From Streptomyces sp. NBC_00775 (GTDB taxonomy: Bacteria > Actinomycetota > Actinomycetes > Streptomycetales > Streptomycetaceae): a stretch of DNA of 64,000 nt. The notes beneath the pieces are model-generated. The model did not search any database and was not told the origin of the DNA. It was given only the letters and a program-made list of their open reading frames with translations. Numbering within the stretch: the first letter of the stretch is position 1; each line of letters starts with the position of its first letter. Position numbers and translations under genes: made by a program. Of this stretch, positions 1-10,740 are shown piece after piece. Location of the stretch: assembly GCF_036347135.1 (NCBI RefSeq), contig NZ_CP108938.1, forward strand, positions 10,974,001 through 11,038,000, written 5' to 3'.

Positions 1-171
1 GAGGTACAAGACTTCATTCGACATGCCCCAGCATCTCGCCGTAAGGGCACCAGGTCACGCTCCCGGACCGAGCGATCACCGGCTACGAAAATCTTGTATG
101 AGCCGAGAGCTACACCCAACCCCGCCTCCCCCAAGCGGCGGTTGCATGAACCAGCCCACGGGCAGGTCGGT

Positions 172-591
172 TCAGGTCAACACCGTGTCGTCTGTCCACG
201 CCGAGATCTGCGCGGCACCCCGCCGGACAGTTTCTTCCTGGTCCCGGGCGAGCTTCCCGCAGGCCGCTGCGACATCCGGCACACCGTCCGGTCCCACGAG
301 CGCGTCATGCACCCCGGTCTGCAGCCAGTCAGCCTGGTTGCCGTCAGCTTCGACAACCGCGAGAGCGATGAGCCTCACGGCGGCCGCCGTCCCCTCTCGG
401 GCCAGGGCCTCTGCCGTCTGTCGCGTCACCGCAGTGTCCTCGACATCCAGCAGCAGCCCCACCAGCACTTCCTCAGCTTCAGGAACATCAGCGAAGGAAG
501 CAAGGTCACGCCCAGCGCGAGCACGTTGCGTCCACGAAGGAGACGACGCCTCAGCCAAGGCCGCCTCCAACCCACCCATCATCTCTGGCAC
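172..591 (-). CDS. HEAT-repeat-like hypothetical protein
   Basis: A 139-residue acidic, alanine-rich, helical protein. Its text reads as two or three HEAT/armadillo-like helical pairs (segments around LASFADVPEAEEVLVGLLLD, TAEALAREGTAAAVRLIAL and LARDQEETVRRGAAQIS). HEAT proteins usually act as binding scaffolds; the partner is unknown. No signal peptide or membrane segment is visible. It stands alone, with transposon debris upstream on the same strand. The family call rests on helix periodicity and composition only. Confidence 0.55.
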   Translation of the reverse strand: MPEMMGGLEAALAEASSPSWTQRARAGRDLASFADVPEAEEVLVGLLLDVEDTAVTRQTAEALAREGTAAAVRLIALAVVEADGNQADWLQTGVHDALVGPDGVPDVAAACGKLARDQEETVRRGAAQISAWTDDTVLT

Positions 592-699
592 GACCAGACA
601 GTCTCATGCCCCGCGAAGAAGATCGAAGCTTGGGCCAGACCTGACTACACGCGTGACGAAGAACGATTGAGGCACCCCGTCCCGACAGCCCTGACCGTG

Positions 700-1060
700 A
701 ACCCGGTCGGAAGGCGCTCCGACCGAAGTGGACCCCACGGCCGGCGGCAGCCACCGCCAGGCCATCGCGCCCCGGGCATCCAACACCTCAGCCACCGAAC
801 GCGGATGAGCAGACGTCAGCCAGCCGCAGGCATCCAGGCCTACCGGCGCCGAGCGGGGCCTGGCGGCCAGCGGCAGCTGGCGCCGTCGGGTGCCGCGGCC
901 GTGGTGACGGACCCGCAGGCCGGCGGGCAGTAAACGCAGGGCGGAGCGGGACACGCCGGTGCCGGAGGGGCAGACCAGTACACGAGCCGTCAGCCTGACC
1001 GGTAGGCCCACACGGCAGGTAACAGACCGTTCACCGGCGTGTGGACCGAAATCGCCCGCC
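700..1060 (-). pseudogene. Degenerate IS5-type transposase N-terminal remnant
   Basis: Minus-strand text such as PSGTGVSRSALRLLPAGL followed, in a shifted frame, by AGRQAPLGAGRPG recalls the N-terminal helical domain of actinobacterial IS5-family transposases (…VSRRTLRFLSxxLxxRR…RWRRLxAGRQALL…). No open frame spans it and no DDE domain follows, so at most it is a decayed fragment. The resemblance is by eye and weak. Confidence 0.3.
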
Positions 1061-1088
1061 GTGGAACACCCTCGCGGCGCGCCCGGGC

Positions 1089-1808
1089 CTACCCACCAGC
1101 GGCGAAGCGGGCCCTCCACAGGTCGCGGAGCAACGCGATCTCGGCCATGTGATGGATGAATTCTAGGCTGGTCGACGACAGCACACCGCTGTACGGATAG
1201 TCGCAGTCGTTGCTGTACGGGTACTGCGAGAAGCCGACCGTGTCGAGCTGCTCCTCGGTGACGGTGGCGACGCTCTCGCGCCAGCGGTCGATCACCGCCC
1301 AGAACCGATCGAGCGTCAACGCGGCGGAGGGGGCGAAGTCGACCATCAGCTTCGGATCCTGCCGCCGCTCACCGAAGGTCCACTCCCATGCACCCGCGAA
1401 CTGGAAGTGCAGGTGTCCCAGCCGCCACGCGATGGTCGTGATCGGCGTCGCGTCGGGCTCCGGGGCGCCGGTGCGGGCGAGGATCTGCTCGACCCGCTCG
1501 ACACTCACACTCCAGTCATCGGCGATCTTGGCAACGGTCATGCCACCGGCGGCCTGCCGGGCCACCTCGGCGTACTCATGTGCCGGGATGTCCGCAGCGC
1601 CCAGGTCGAGCACCCACTCACCCGGCCCGAACGCCCTGGGCGTCACCGCCTCGCCCCGGCGCCGGATGGACCAGCAACCGGGCACCGGCTCCCACAGGTA
1701 CTCCTCGTCGCCGAGCTCCGTCAGCCGCACCTGGGCCATCTCCCTGGCCTGGTCGAACTGGCCGAGCAACAAGCCCAAACGGTCGGCCCGCGCGCCCTCG
1801 GTCTCCAT
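1089..1808 (-). CDS. DinB-like (YfiT/DinB superfamily) protein
   Basis: A 239-residue protein with the layout of actinobacterial DinB-like proteins. An N-terminal helix ends in LTDEEYLWEP-like text (here LGDEEYLWEPVPGCW), a short insert follows, then TTIAWRLGHLHFQFAG with an early conserved histidine region and LEFIHHMAEIALLRDL near the C terminus. The conserved histidines of the family, a four-helix bundle that often binds a metal, are present (GHLH and FIHHMAEI). Family members are thiol- or metal-dependent enzymes or stress proteins; the substrate here cannot be told. The start is the first ATG of the frame. It reads away from the CRISPR locus and shows no operon partner. Confidence 0.8.
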   Translation of the reverse strand: METEGARADRLGLLLGQFDQAREMAQVRLTELGDEEYLWEPVPGCWSIRRRGEAVTPRAFGPGEWVLDLGAADIPAHEYAEVARQAAGGMTVAKIADDWSVSVERVEQILARTGAPEPDATPITTIAWRLGHLHFQFAGAWEWTFGERRQDPKLMVDFAPSAALTLDRFWAVIDRWRESVATVTEEQLDTVGFSQYPYSNDCDYPYSGVLSSTSLEFIHHMAEIALLRDLWRARFAAGG

Positions 1809-2065
1809 GCCTTACCCCCAACGTGGTCGTCTCTCACACCTCACTGCGCTCAGGCGGAAGGTAACGGCTCACCGCACGGGGCGCGACCGATTTCCCCGCC
1901 CACGAAGCGGTGCGGCACCACCCGCATCGCCGCACTCGGTCAGACCGTCCTCACCCTCCACGTGACCTGCTCAAGCTGAGGGTTGGAAAGGGAATCAGCC
2001 CCGTGAGTGAGGGATTCCTTCGATTGAGGAGTGCTGGGAGAACGAGGGCTTCGCGGAGCGACGTC

Positions 2066-2305
2066 GTGACGCCTCGTCAGGGCAGCGTTCGTCAGCAGAC
2101 GTTCGATGCCTACGAGGCTTCGGTGGACTGGGGCGACGAAGAGCATGCCCGCCGTGCCATTCGTGTTTTTGAAAGCTTGCTGCGCCGACTGGACCGCGAC
2201 AGCCGCAAGTTCGGGGGAGACGGCCTGGAGCCGAGCGTCCTGGAGGAGTTGCGTGAGGCATTCGACCGGGCCGGCTGCCAGCTGGATGACCAGCTCCGTG
2301 TGTAG
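2066..2305 (+). CDS. Small hypothetical protein beside CRISPR array 1
   Basis: About 79 residues from the GTG at 2066 (a GTG at 2003 is also in frame). The text is charged and helical (YEASVDWGDEEHARRAIRVF, then LLRRLDRDSRKF and LEELREAFDRAGCQLDDQ) and is consistent with a helical adaptor or the surviving part of a larger protein. It ends 105 bp before the trailer end of array 1. I do not recognise the family. The upstream part of the open frame (1910-2065) does not look coding. Confidence 0.45.
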   Translation: MTPRQGSVRQQTFDAYEASVDWGDEEHARRAIRVFESLLRRLDRDSRKFGGDGLEPSVLEELREAFDRAGCQLDDQLRV

Positions 2306-2409
2306 GTACGCCGCGCGTCAGTTTTATACCGACAGATGGCCTTGTTCTCGCGGGCATCCCACAGATGTGGGGAGCAGAGCAGCGCCGGGCATCAGTCGCG
2401 GTGTGCGTT

Positions 2410-2988
2410 GGGAATATCCCCGCGTGCGCGCGGGAGCAGTATTGCGACGAGTGCATCGCCATGGCGAAAACGGAACAATCCCCGCAAGCGCGGGGAGAAG
2501 GAGTCCGCCGACAACCGGTTCGGGTTGGAGACGGGACCATCCCCGCGTGCGCGGGGAGCAGCCCTGCATGGGCGGACTGGGCGACACCAAGACGGGACCA
2601 TCCCCGCGTGCGCGGGGAGCAGAATTGGGCAAGGTCGCCACCGATTTTGCCCGTGGGACCATCCCCGCGTGCGCGGGGAGCAGATTCGCAAGGGATTGAG
2701 CAGGATTCGTTGGGTGGGACCATCCCCGCGTGCGCGGGGAGCAGCTGAACACCGCGACGGCTACCCACTGGTGGACGGGACCATCCCCGCGTGCGCGGGG
2801 AGCAGCGGATCAAAGAGATCGCCAAGATGGTCGACCGGGGACCATCCCCGCGTGCGCGGGGAGCAGAACTCCTCCGAGCTCGACATGCTGTTCCCCGGAG
2901 GACCATCCCCGCGTGCGCGGGGAGCAGGTCGACGTCCATCAGGCTGCCTCCATGGGCTGGGGACCATCCCCGCGTGCGCGGGGAGCAG
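2410..2988 (-). CRISPR. CRISPR array 1, type I-E, 10 repeats and 9 spacers
   Basis: Repeats of 29 nt alternate with 32-nt spacers at an exact 61-nt period; repeat starts are 2410, 2472, 2533, 2594, 2655, 2716, 2777, 2838, 2899 and 2960. The canonical type I-E orientation is the minus strand: the crRNA 5' handle ATGGTCCC lies at the minus-strand 3' end of each repeat and the stem is CCCCGC/GCGGGG with tetraloop GCAC. The two left-most repeats (2410, one inserted base; 2472, several substitutions) are degenerate, which marks the left as the trailer and the right as the leader end. The broken cas3 starts about 235 bp to the right in the opposite direction. Confidence 0.97.
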
Positions 2989-3215
2989 ACTGCGTGACCT
3001 GCGACGTCATGGCTAAGGTGCTTGGTTTTCGCAGAGTTTCACTGAAACCGTCAAACCTGACATACCGGGTCACTTCCGAGCTGTTGATGTTGGTCGGCAG
3101 CGGATTCTACGGTCTGCCTACTACGTGCCGAGCGGTCCAGGCTTGAAGTCGCGCAGATAGCGGGCAATTTCCTGCAGAAGCCTACGCAGCCTGGGCTTTG
3201 CATGTATTCATCGGG
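2989..3215. promoter_or_regulatory. Leader of array 1 and divergent cas3 upstream region
   Basis: No gene is seen in this 227-bp stretch between the last repeat of array 1 and cas3. Its position at the conserved-repeat end of array 1 makes it the leader for minus-strand crRNA transcription and the 5' region of cas3 on the plus strand. It is the only leader-like region of the five arrays not occupied by a gene or transposon remnant. No confident promoter hexamers were found. Confidence 0.45.
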
Positions 3216-3224
3216 CCATGACAG

Positions 3225-5405
<2,181 letters not shown>

Positions 5406-5823
5406 TCAAGGTGACGATGGTTGACCTCATAAGCCGTCGGCTCACCCGCGAATCGACCTCGAATTGGTGCGACTCATGACCACTTCGCGCGTCGTGATCA
5501 CGAGTTCGTCGACCCCTGTCGCAATACTCTGAGTCGCTGATCCACTAGATCAACACACTGGTGCAGACCCGGCGCCGGCAGGCCGACATGCTCACGCACA
5601 CAGCGATCGCCTGCACGTTCCGCCCGGCCAAAACGAGGCTGTCCACCTCCGACCGCACCTCGACCGAGAGCCGGTCCCACAGAGCATTTTCCGTACCCGC
5701 ATTGAATCCCGTGCTCGCACTCAAGGGCGACCACGATCTGCTTGAACCGCCGCTTTATCAAACAGCCCGGCCGGGATAAAACGCCCTTCAAGAGGACTCG
5801 GACTCGCCTCCGCCTCAGTGCAG
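5406..5823. other. Intergenic stretch between cas3 remnant and array 2
   Basis: No coding sequence is supported in these 418 bp. Short open frames on both strands have no recognisable text. This is probably the junction left by deletion of the cas3 3' end. Confidence 0.5.
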
Positions 5824-6399
5824 CCTTGTATCCCCGCGTACGCGGGGAGCAGCGGGGTTTCTGTGGTCACGAAGGCTCTCCGTCGGGACCATCCCTGCGT
5901 GCGCGGGGAGCAGAGCGCGTCACGGAAGACGCGGTCGAGCATGCCGGGGCCATCCTCGCGTGTGCGGGGAGCAGGGCTTCGACACTCTCGTGGAGCAGGA
6001 CGACCTGGGACCATCCCCGCGTGAGCGGGGAGCAGGCCGGCAACAACCTGCCCCGGATCGTCGACTGGGGACCATCCCCACGTGCGCGGGGAGCAGAAAG
6101 CGGCGGCCACAATCCAGACGAGGATCGCGGGACCATCCCCACGTGCGCGGGGAGCAGCGGTGGGTCCGCAGGACGGAGCCGAGCCGGTAGGGACCAGCCC
6201 CGCGCGCGGGGAGCAGATGGCGATGAGGTCGTCGTCCCACGTCAGGTAGGGGCCATCCCCGCGTGCGCGGGAAGCAGATCTTCGTCAACCAACCCCGGGA
6301 CATCGCCCCGGGACCATCCCCGCGTGCGCGGGGAGCAGCCGGTCGTGCCGAAGATGATGATGCGCTGCGCGGGATCATCCCCGCGTACGCGGGGAGCAG
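5824..6399 (-). CRISPR. CRISPR array 2, type I-E, 10 repeats and 9 spacers
   Basis: Repeat starts are 5824, 5885, 5946, 6007, 6068, 6129, 6190, 6249, 6310 and 6371, with all spacers 32 nt. The repeat is the same as in array 1 (minus-strand orientation, tetraloop mainly GCAC), with scattered substitutions. The 5824 repeat is degenerate at its handle end and the 6190 repeat is 27 nt. By orientation the leader would lie to the right, but only 35 bp separate the array from the stop codon of the STAND gene, so no leader of its own is visible. Confidence 0.96.
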
Positions 6400-6434
6400 C
6401 CCATTGAACGGTGAGGTAATGAGACGGGTGGCGT

Positions 6435-9400
6435 TCACCATCTCGCCTGCCTTACCCGCTGATGCTGGTCGAGAACGTTGACGACCCTGTGTACGGTTCC
6501 GGGGATCTCTCGGCCCAGCACCGGCAGGGCCCAGAACCAACTGCCGGTACTGAGGACCTCGATGACGAGGTTCTGCACAGCGGCATCGTGGCCAGGTCTG
6601 GCCGGATAGACGTGGTGGGCGAGGACCCGAAGCACGGAAAGTGTCCAGAGGTCCTCGTCGACGGTCAAGTCCAAGTGTGCCGGGATGCCCGCCAGATATG
6701 CGGCCAAGGTCGCTTGTGCCACCCCCCGGGCCTCTGGGTCCTGCAGCTCTGCCGCCATGTCGCATGCGCGCTCGGTGTCACCGAGCATGGCGTGGAGCAG
6801 GGAGAGCCCGGTGGCGATCAGGGGATCCGTGTCGAGACGAGCGCGTGCTGTGGTCTCCAGGGAGGTCATCTGAGCGTCCGTCCGTTCTCCGGCAGCTCGG
6901 CGGCTCAGCACCCCCAGCAGGTCGGTTCCGGAAGCACTGAGTCCGATCCGCGACGGGTTGTCAGCGAGGGTGCGGGTGACGGCGAACTTCGGGTTCAAGC
7001 CCATTTCAACGGCCAGGGTGGATCGCCGATAGAGGATGCCTGACTTACCGGTCGGCTTGCCTCCGCGAGGAGGGGGAGCCCACCGGGTGGTTTGCTCGAA
7101 GTCACCCACGTGCGCGAACGCTTGGGCGATGATCAGCGACTCGAGCGGCTGGGGGGCCGTCATACGCTCGGCGATCCCCGCCGCCTTTTCCACGCATCGC
7201 AGTGCTTTGTCACGACGCCCCGCGTCAGCGTGCGCCAGGGCGGCCGAGGTCAGAACCCGTATGTGTAGGGGTGTGTCAGAAAAATCGCCTTCCAAGCGGG
7301 AGAGGAGGCCATTGTCAACGTTCTCGGAGGCGCTGGAGAGGGCTTGCGACAGGAAGGGCAGCCAGACGGCGGCGGGGCTCTGCTTGGCGGTTGTCCTCAT
7401 GAATTGGTCGAGGCACCTGCGCAGTTGGGCGCTGTCGCCGAGGGCTGACAGACGCTTCATTTCGTTGAGTAGTTGCTCGTCTTCCTTCACTTCGGCGAGT
7501 AGGGTGCGCACCTTGTCCGGGGCCTCTCCCACGGCGAGTAGCTCCTGTCCCACCCTGGTTGGCGTCTCACAAAGTTCGCTCTGCGGAGCGTTCCTGACCC
7601 CGCGTCCGGAGGGGTTGGTCAGTTTGCGGACTTCCTCCGGTAGGGCTTCGGCGAGCGCGGGATCCGTAAGAGCGGAACCGTCGGCTGCTGCCTGTCCTGC
7701 GGATTCCTCGTCCAGCCCTTGGGAGAATTCCTTCATCCTGCGGCGGGCTGGCCCGGCTCGTCCCGGGTCGGCTTTGGCGATGGCCGCCCAGATGCGTATC
7801 GCGAAGGCCGGGCTGCCTTCGGCGGATTCCGCCTGGTGTTCCGCTTCGGATGCCAACTCGTCGAGCAACCAGCCCGCGAAGGCCGGATCGGGCTCGAGTA
7901 GCAGAGCCGCGGCCTCGGCTACTGCCGTGACGTGGTCCGGTCGGCAGATGTCGACCGTTGTCAGCATCTGGATGGCTGGCTCCGGCTGCCCTGTTGCAGC
8001 AAGTGCGACGGCGGCTCGGGAAACGATCGCCTCGGTGTCCAGCTCCTCTGCGGGGATGGTCACTGGGTTCTGCTGTCGCGCTCGCTCGGCCCAAGCGGCC
8101 GCCTCACGCGCGAGTCCCGCTGCCTGATCTGCAGCCTTCTGGGTCTTCACGGTCAGAAGGGCTTGTACTAGTTCAAGGACTCGTACCGCCTTGGAGGCAG
8201 GGTCCGTGGGCGCCAGCGCGAGCGAACGCGCGCGCGGGACGTCGCCGGCCACGCTCAGAATCCGCAGGACCTCACGCGGTACCAGCGGGTTCTGTGCCGT
8301 GAGGAGCGACCGGGAAGCCGCTGCTGATGCCAGGACAGCGGGTGTGGGTGTCGCTTGCATGACGTCATCGAGCGAGGCCAGGGCGACGTCGGGACGTCCC
8401 CGGTCGGTGAGGCGCAGCAGACGGCGGTGGTCGAGCGCGAAGGCGGTGAAGCGGTCGTGGTCGCTAGTGCTCCTTAGGAGCTCTTGGTAGTGGTGGAGCA
8501 GGTACGTCGGAGTGGATTCGGGCCAGCCGTCGGCCCGGTATCTGTCGGCCCAGGCGTGCAGGCGCTGGGTCAGTTCGGTGAGCTTCTCGGGGCCCAGTCC
8601 GTCCGTGACCGCTCCGTACAGCTCCTCGTGCGCCAAGACGAACGTGTCCGGCTCCAGGTCCTCGGGCCCGAGCACCCGCCCGACCACACTGCAGAACAGT
8701 TCCTGCAGTTGGAAAGGAATTGGCACAGGCCCGTGTCCGCCGAGTTCCACCAACTTGATCAGGTCCCGCTCGCTGAGCCCACCGTTGGCCAGGGCCAGAA
8801 AACCGATGATCTCGCGCGCCCACTCCCGGGAATCACCTAGCAACGTTGCCAGGTCGTTCAGAGCGGTGCTTCGCAGGACGCCAGCTTGAGGAGAGGGCCG
8901 GAAGCCTGGAATCTGCTCGGCTCCGCGTACAGGGTGGTCCCTGGGCACGTCGCCGGGCAGGGGCGGGTGCCATCGACGACTGATCAGAACTCGCAGACCC
9001 GGATAGGGCTGTGGCGGCAGCAGGGAGGCAATGCTCGGTCCTCCTCCGATATGTGCCCTGGCGTCTTCGTCCAGTCCATCGACGATCAGGAGCAAGTTCC
9101 GGCCACCCGCGGTGCTCGTCCGAGCAGCCTCCTCGTACAGGGCAAGCAGGGCGGCTCTGTCGGCTCGGCCCGGCGGCCTACCGACATGCTGGCTCAGCTG
9201 GGACACCATGGCCTTGAGGAAGGCATCAGCGTTGTCCGTCCCATGCCTGCATCGGACGAAGTACGCGACAAGGTCAATGTCGTCCGCGGTGCAGCTCGTC
9301 GCGAAGGTGGCGAGGAACGCGGTCTTCCCAGCCCAGGGCGGCGCGACGAGGACCAGGTATCCCAACCCCGTACGGATCAGTTCCTGCAATTGATTGAGTT

Positions 9401-9821
9401 CGGCTTCCCTCCCCGTCAGTACCTGAGGCCGGTACCACTCGGCGTCGTGGCAGTAACGAGACGGGGCTACGCGGCTGAGACGGGGCGCGCGGGAAGGGCG
9501 CCCACCCGGATTACTGTCGCTCTCTGCCCGGGCCAACGAGATGAGCCGCTCCCACCCCGCGTGGCGGAGACGAGGTCGTCCTACACGTTCTTCCAAGTAA
9601 GCGATCAGTTCGCGGTACTTGGGAAGGTTCTGATCTGACGGCGCTGACTTCCCCTTCAGCCAATCGTCGAGAGTCGATGTGGGGATAGCCAGCCTTCTGC
9701 GTATCTGCTCGCGTGTGAGGCTCTCGCCCCGTGCCCTCTTGGCCTCGTCGTACAGCGACTTCAGGGAGGCGCCAAGTCGTGCGACGGCGCTCTTGGGATC
9801 CCCGGCGTTCTCGGCGTTCAA
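6435..9821 (-). CDS. HTH-STAND NTPase with helical-repeat C terminus
   Basis: A 1128-residue signal-transduction ATPase. Residues about 15-60 resemble a helix-turn-helix (TREQIRRRLAIPTSTLDDWLKG). Near residue 160 is a P-loop (VAPPWAGKTAFL), then Walker B LLLIVDGLDED and a sensor-like VLISRRW. The C-terminal half is alanine-rich TPR/HEAT-like sequence (AREAAAWAERARQQ, LASEAEHQAESAEG and similar). STAND proteins sense a ligand through the repeats and oligomerise on ATP; many bacterial ones are anti-phage (Avs, bNACHT-type) or are regulators. No obvious nuclease, TIR or other toxic effector is visible, so DNA binding through the N-terminal HTH is possible. The start is TTG 9821, favoured by GAGGAG just upstream. 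It lies inside the CRISPR locus between array 2 and Cascade. Confidence 0.85.
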   Translation of the reverse strand: MNAENAGDPKSAVARLGASLKSLYDEAKRARGESLTREQIRRRLAIPTSTLDDWLKGKSAPSDQNLPKYRELIAYLEERVGRPRLRHAGWERLISLARAESDSNPGGRPSRAPRLSRVAPSRYCHDAEWYRPQVLTGREAELNQLQELIRTGLGYLVLVAPPWAGKTAFLATFATSCTADDIDLVAYFVRCRHGTDNADAFLKAMVSQLSQHVGRPPGRADRAALLALYEEAARTSTAGGRNLLLIVDGLDEDARAHIGGGPSIASLLPPQPYPGLRVLISRRWHPPLPGDVPRDHPVRGAEQIPGFRPSPQAGVLRSTALNDLATLLGDSREWAREIIGFLALANGGLSERDLIKLVELGGHGPVPIPFQLQELFCSVVGRVLGPEDLEPDTFVLAHEELYGAVTDGLGPEKLTELTQRLHAWADRYRADGWPESTPTYLLHHYQELLRSTSDHDRFTAFALDHRRLLRLTDRGRPDVALASLDDVMQATPTPAVLASAAASRSLLTAQNPLVPREVLRILSVAGDVPRARSLALAPTDPASKAVRVLELVQALLTVKTQKAADQAAGLAREAAAWAERARQQNPVTIPAEELDTEAIVSRAAVALAATGQPEPAIQMLTTVDICRPDHVTAVAEAAALLLEPDPAFAGWLLDELASEAEHQAESAEGSPAFAIRIWAAIAKADPGRAGPARRRMKEFSQGLDEESAGQAAADGSALTDPALAEALPEEVRKLTNPSGRGVRNAPQSELCETPTRVGQELLAVGEAPDKVRTLLAEVKEDEQLLNEMKRLSALGDSAQLRRCLDQFMRTTAKQSPAAVWLPFLSQALSSASENVDNGLLSRLEGDFSDTPLHIRVLTSAALAHADAGRRDKALRCVEKAAGIAERMTAPQPLESLIIAQAFAHVGDFEQTTRWAPPPRGGKPTGKSGILYRRSTLAVEMGLNPKFAVTRTLADNPSRIGLSASGTDLLGVLSRRAAGERTDAQMTSLETTARARLDTDPLIATGLSLLHAMLGDTERACDMAAELQDPEARGVAQATLAAYLAGIPAHLDLTVDEDLWTLSVLRVLAHHVYPARPGHDAAVQNLVIEVLSTGSWFWALPVLGREIPGTVHRVVNVLDQHQRVRQARW

Positions 9822-9993
9822 TCCGTCTCCTCGTCGGAAAGTCCCCGGACACTTTTTAAGCAGCGTACGAGCAGCACGGATGCCGCTTGACCGGGATCAC
9901 CGAAGTCGCCGGAAACTCACCGGATGCGGGACAACTACTGCACCCGCTGCTGGCAGACCCGCCGGACAGCCCGTCTGGGAGAGGACCCCCTCC

Positions 9994-10164
9994 ATGCCCG
10001 CACTGCTGACTGAGGCCACGGTTCTGGCCGCCGCATCTGGCCTCAGCTACTCGGCGGCCCTACTCGGCGCCGCCCTCGTCTCGGTCGTCTCGCGCACCCC
10101 GGCGCGCCGCCGCGACGCACGTGCGACCCTGGCGATCCTGGTGCGACGAGCGCCTCGGGAATGA
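9994..10164 (+). CDS. Small membrane protein, unknown function
   Basis: A 56-residue peptide with one hydrophobic segment (residues about 8-32, ASGLSYSAALLGAALVSVV) followed by a basic tail (ARRRDARATLAILVRR). The ATG is preceded by GGGAGAGG at good spacing. It is divergent from the STAND gene (whose start is 9821) and upstream of the putative CreT-like unit. The family is not recognised; similar small TM-plus-basic-tail proteins are common in Streptomyces. Confidence 0.45.
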   Translation: MPALLTEATVLAAASGLSYSAALLGAALVSVVSRTPARRRDARATLAILVRRAPRE

Positions 10165-10199
10165 CACCCTCGGCGACCCCGCTAACTCGGCAGCGTACG

Positions 10200-10359
10200 T
10201 GGACGGAACTCGGTGGCGGTTGTTGTACTCATTTCCGCCGAACCGAGGACATGTCTCGGTGCGGCGTGGCAGCCTGGGGCTCTGACGGTGCCCATACACC
10301 TCCCGCTGTTCCGCTCCCTGGCACGGGCCAGAGAGCGGAACGCAGGAGGAAGGCGCACG
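10200..10359 (+). promoter_or_regulatory. Upstream region of mini-ORF with pseudo-spacer seed match
   Basis: This 160-bp stretch would hold the promoter of the mini-ORF at 10360. At 10210 it carries TCGGTGGCGGTTGTTG, which matches the first 16 bases of the pseudo-spacer at 10680 in 14 positions (all of 1-9, then 11 and 13-16). The mismatches fall at 10 and 12; in type I-E position 12 is one of the flipped-out bases. The three bases 5' of the match are AAC, a possible PAM. Clear -35/-10 hexamers could not be assigned. The ribosome binding site AGGAGGAAGG ends shortly before the GTG. Confidence 0.45.
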
Positions 10360-10503
10360 GTGAGCGATCATTTACGGCGCTGGCTGGGGACCTGCCAGGT
10401 CGACGCGAGGAGGTGGTTACGGAGACGCAGGGGCGACTTGGCCTGGTTGGTGGTTGAGGCTGCCGTCGCGACCTTGGTCGCACGTCTCATAGCACTCAGG
10501 TAA
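10360..10503 (+). CDS. Rare-codon mini-ORF, CreT-like toxin candidate
   Basis: A 47-codon frame starting at GTG 10360 with a near-ideal AGGAGGAAGG ribosome binding site. Codons 5 and 20 are TTA, codon 22 is AGA, codon 44 ATA, codons 17, 18, 24 and 47 AGG, and 17-18 form a tandem AGG-AGG. These are the rarest codons of a high-GC actinomycete (TTA needs the bldA tRNA). A strong terminator follows six bases after the stop. Known CreT toxins are small efficiently initiated ORFs that trap rare tRNAs at rare codons, so the message rather than the peptide may be the active part. The C-terminal half (GDLAWLVVEAAVATLVARLI) could also form a membrane helix, so a small membrane toxin is an alternative. 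Confidence 0.5.
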   Translation: MSDHLRRWLGTCQVDARRWLRRRRGDLAWLVVEAAVATLVARLIALR

Positions 10504-10508
10504 AAGAG

Positions 10509-10541
10509 GTCTCTCCCGGCACTCGAGATGCCGGGAGAGAC
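10509..10541 (+). terminator. Strong intrinsic hairpin after the mini-ORF
   Basis: A perfect 13-bp inverted repeat (GTCTCTCCCGGCA and its complement) with a 7-nt loop CTCGAGA lies immediately after the TAA of the mini-ORF. It has no U-tract, as is usual in Streptomyces terminators. It would separate the mini-ORF transcript from the CRISPR-like unit and the cas operon. Confidence 0.8.
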
Positions 10542-10650
10542 TGCCTCTGGCCACGGCTGGCATCTTGCTGCCGAGAGGCAAGGCGTCTCAGCCGCGGCAG
10601 CACTGGGTGTTACCCCGGACGATACCGGAAGCTGTCCTCTACGACCTGGC

Positions 10651-10740
10651 ACACTTCCTGCGCGAGCAGGGATGGACCGTCGGTGGCGTTCGTTGACACA
10701 CACGTCTCACTCTTTTCCCTGCGTTTGCGGGGATGAAAGT
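10651..10740 (+). ncRNA. Degenerate two-repeat CRISPR unit, CreA-like crRNA candidate
   Basis: Two degenerate repeats (10651-10679 and 10712-10740) flank a 32-nt pseudo-spacer (10680-10711), so the 61-nt spacing of true arrays is exact. Repeat 1 keeps the stem as CCTGC/GCAGG: compared with CCCGC/GCGGG of the working repeats both sides of one pair changed (C-G to T-A). Repeat 2 keeps CCTGC/GCGGG with one wobble. The handle of repeat 1 is ATGGACCG, close to ATGGTCCC. Thus a Cas6e-processed RNA with an intact hairpin is plausible. It lies 168 bp before cas8e. No further repeats are found 61 nt to either side. It could instead be a dying array or a cas autoregulatory RNA (CreR-type). Confidence 0.6.

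Noticed and set aside
2630..2650. The same nine-base seed (TCGGTGGCG) on the minus strand within a spacer of array 1
   Set aside because: No extended match; taken as a chance hit, and a reminder that the seed match at 10210 is not unique in 64 kb.
1995..3146. Long open frames of 68-314 codons across array 1 in several phases, with repeated text such as AGMVP or GPSPRARGA
   Set aside because: They are translations of the 29-nt repeats; the periodic protein text is an artefact of the CRISPR array.
10213..10359. N-terminal extension of the mini-ORF frame back to 10213
   Set aside because: The strong AGGAGGAAGG lies just before GTG 10360; the upstream part has no ribosome site and does not look like protein.
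10693..10698. TTGACA inside the pseudo-spacer as a -35 box for the cas operon
   Set aside because: No acceptable -10 hexamer lies 16-18 bp downstream, so a promoter cannot be claimed.
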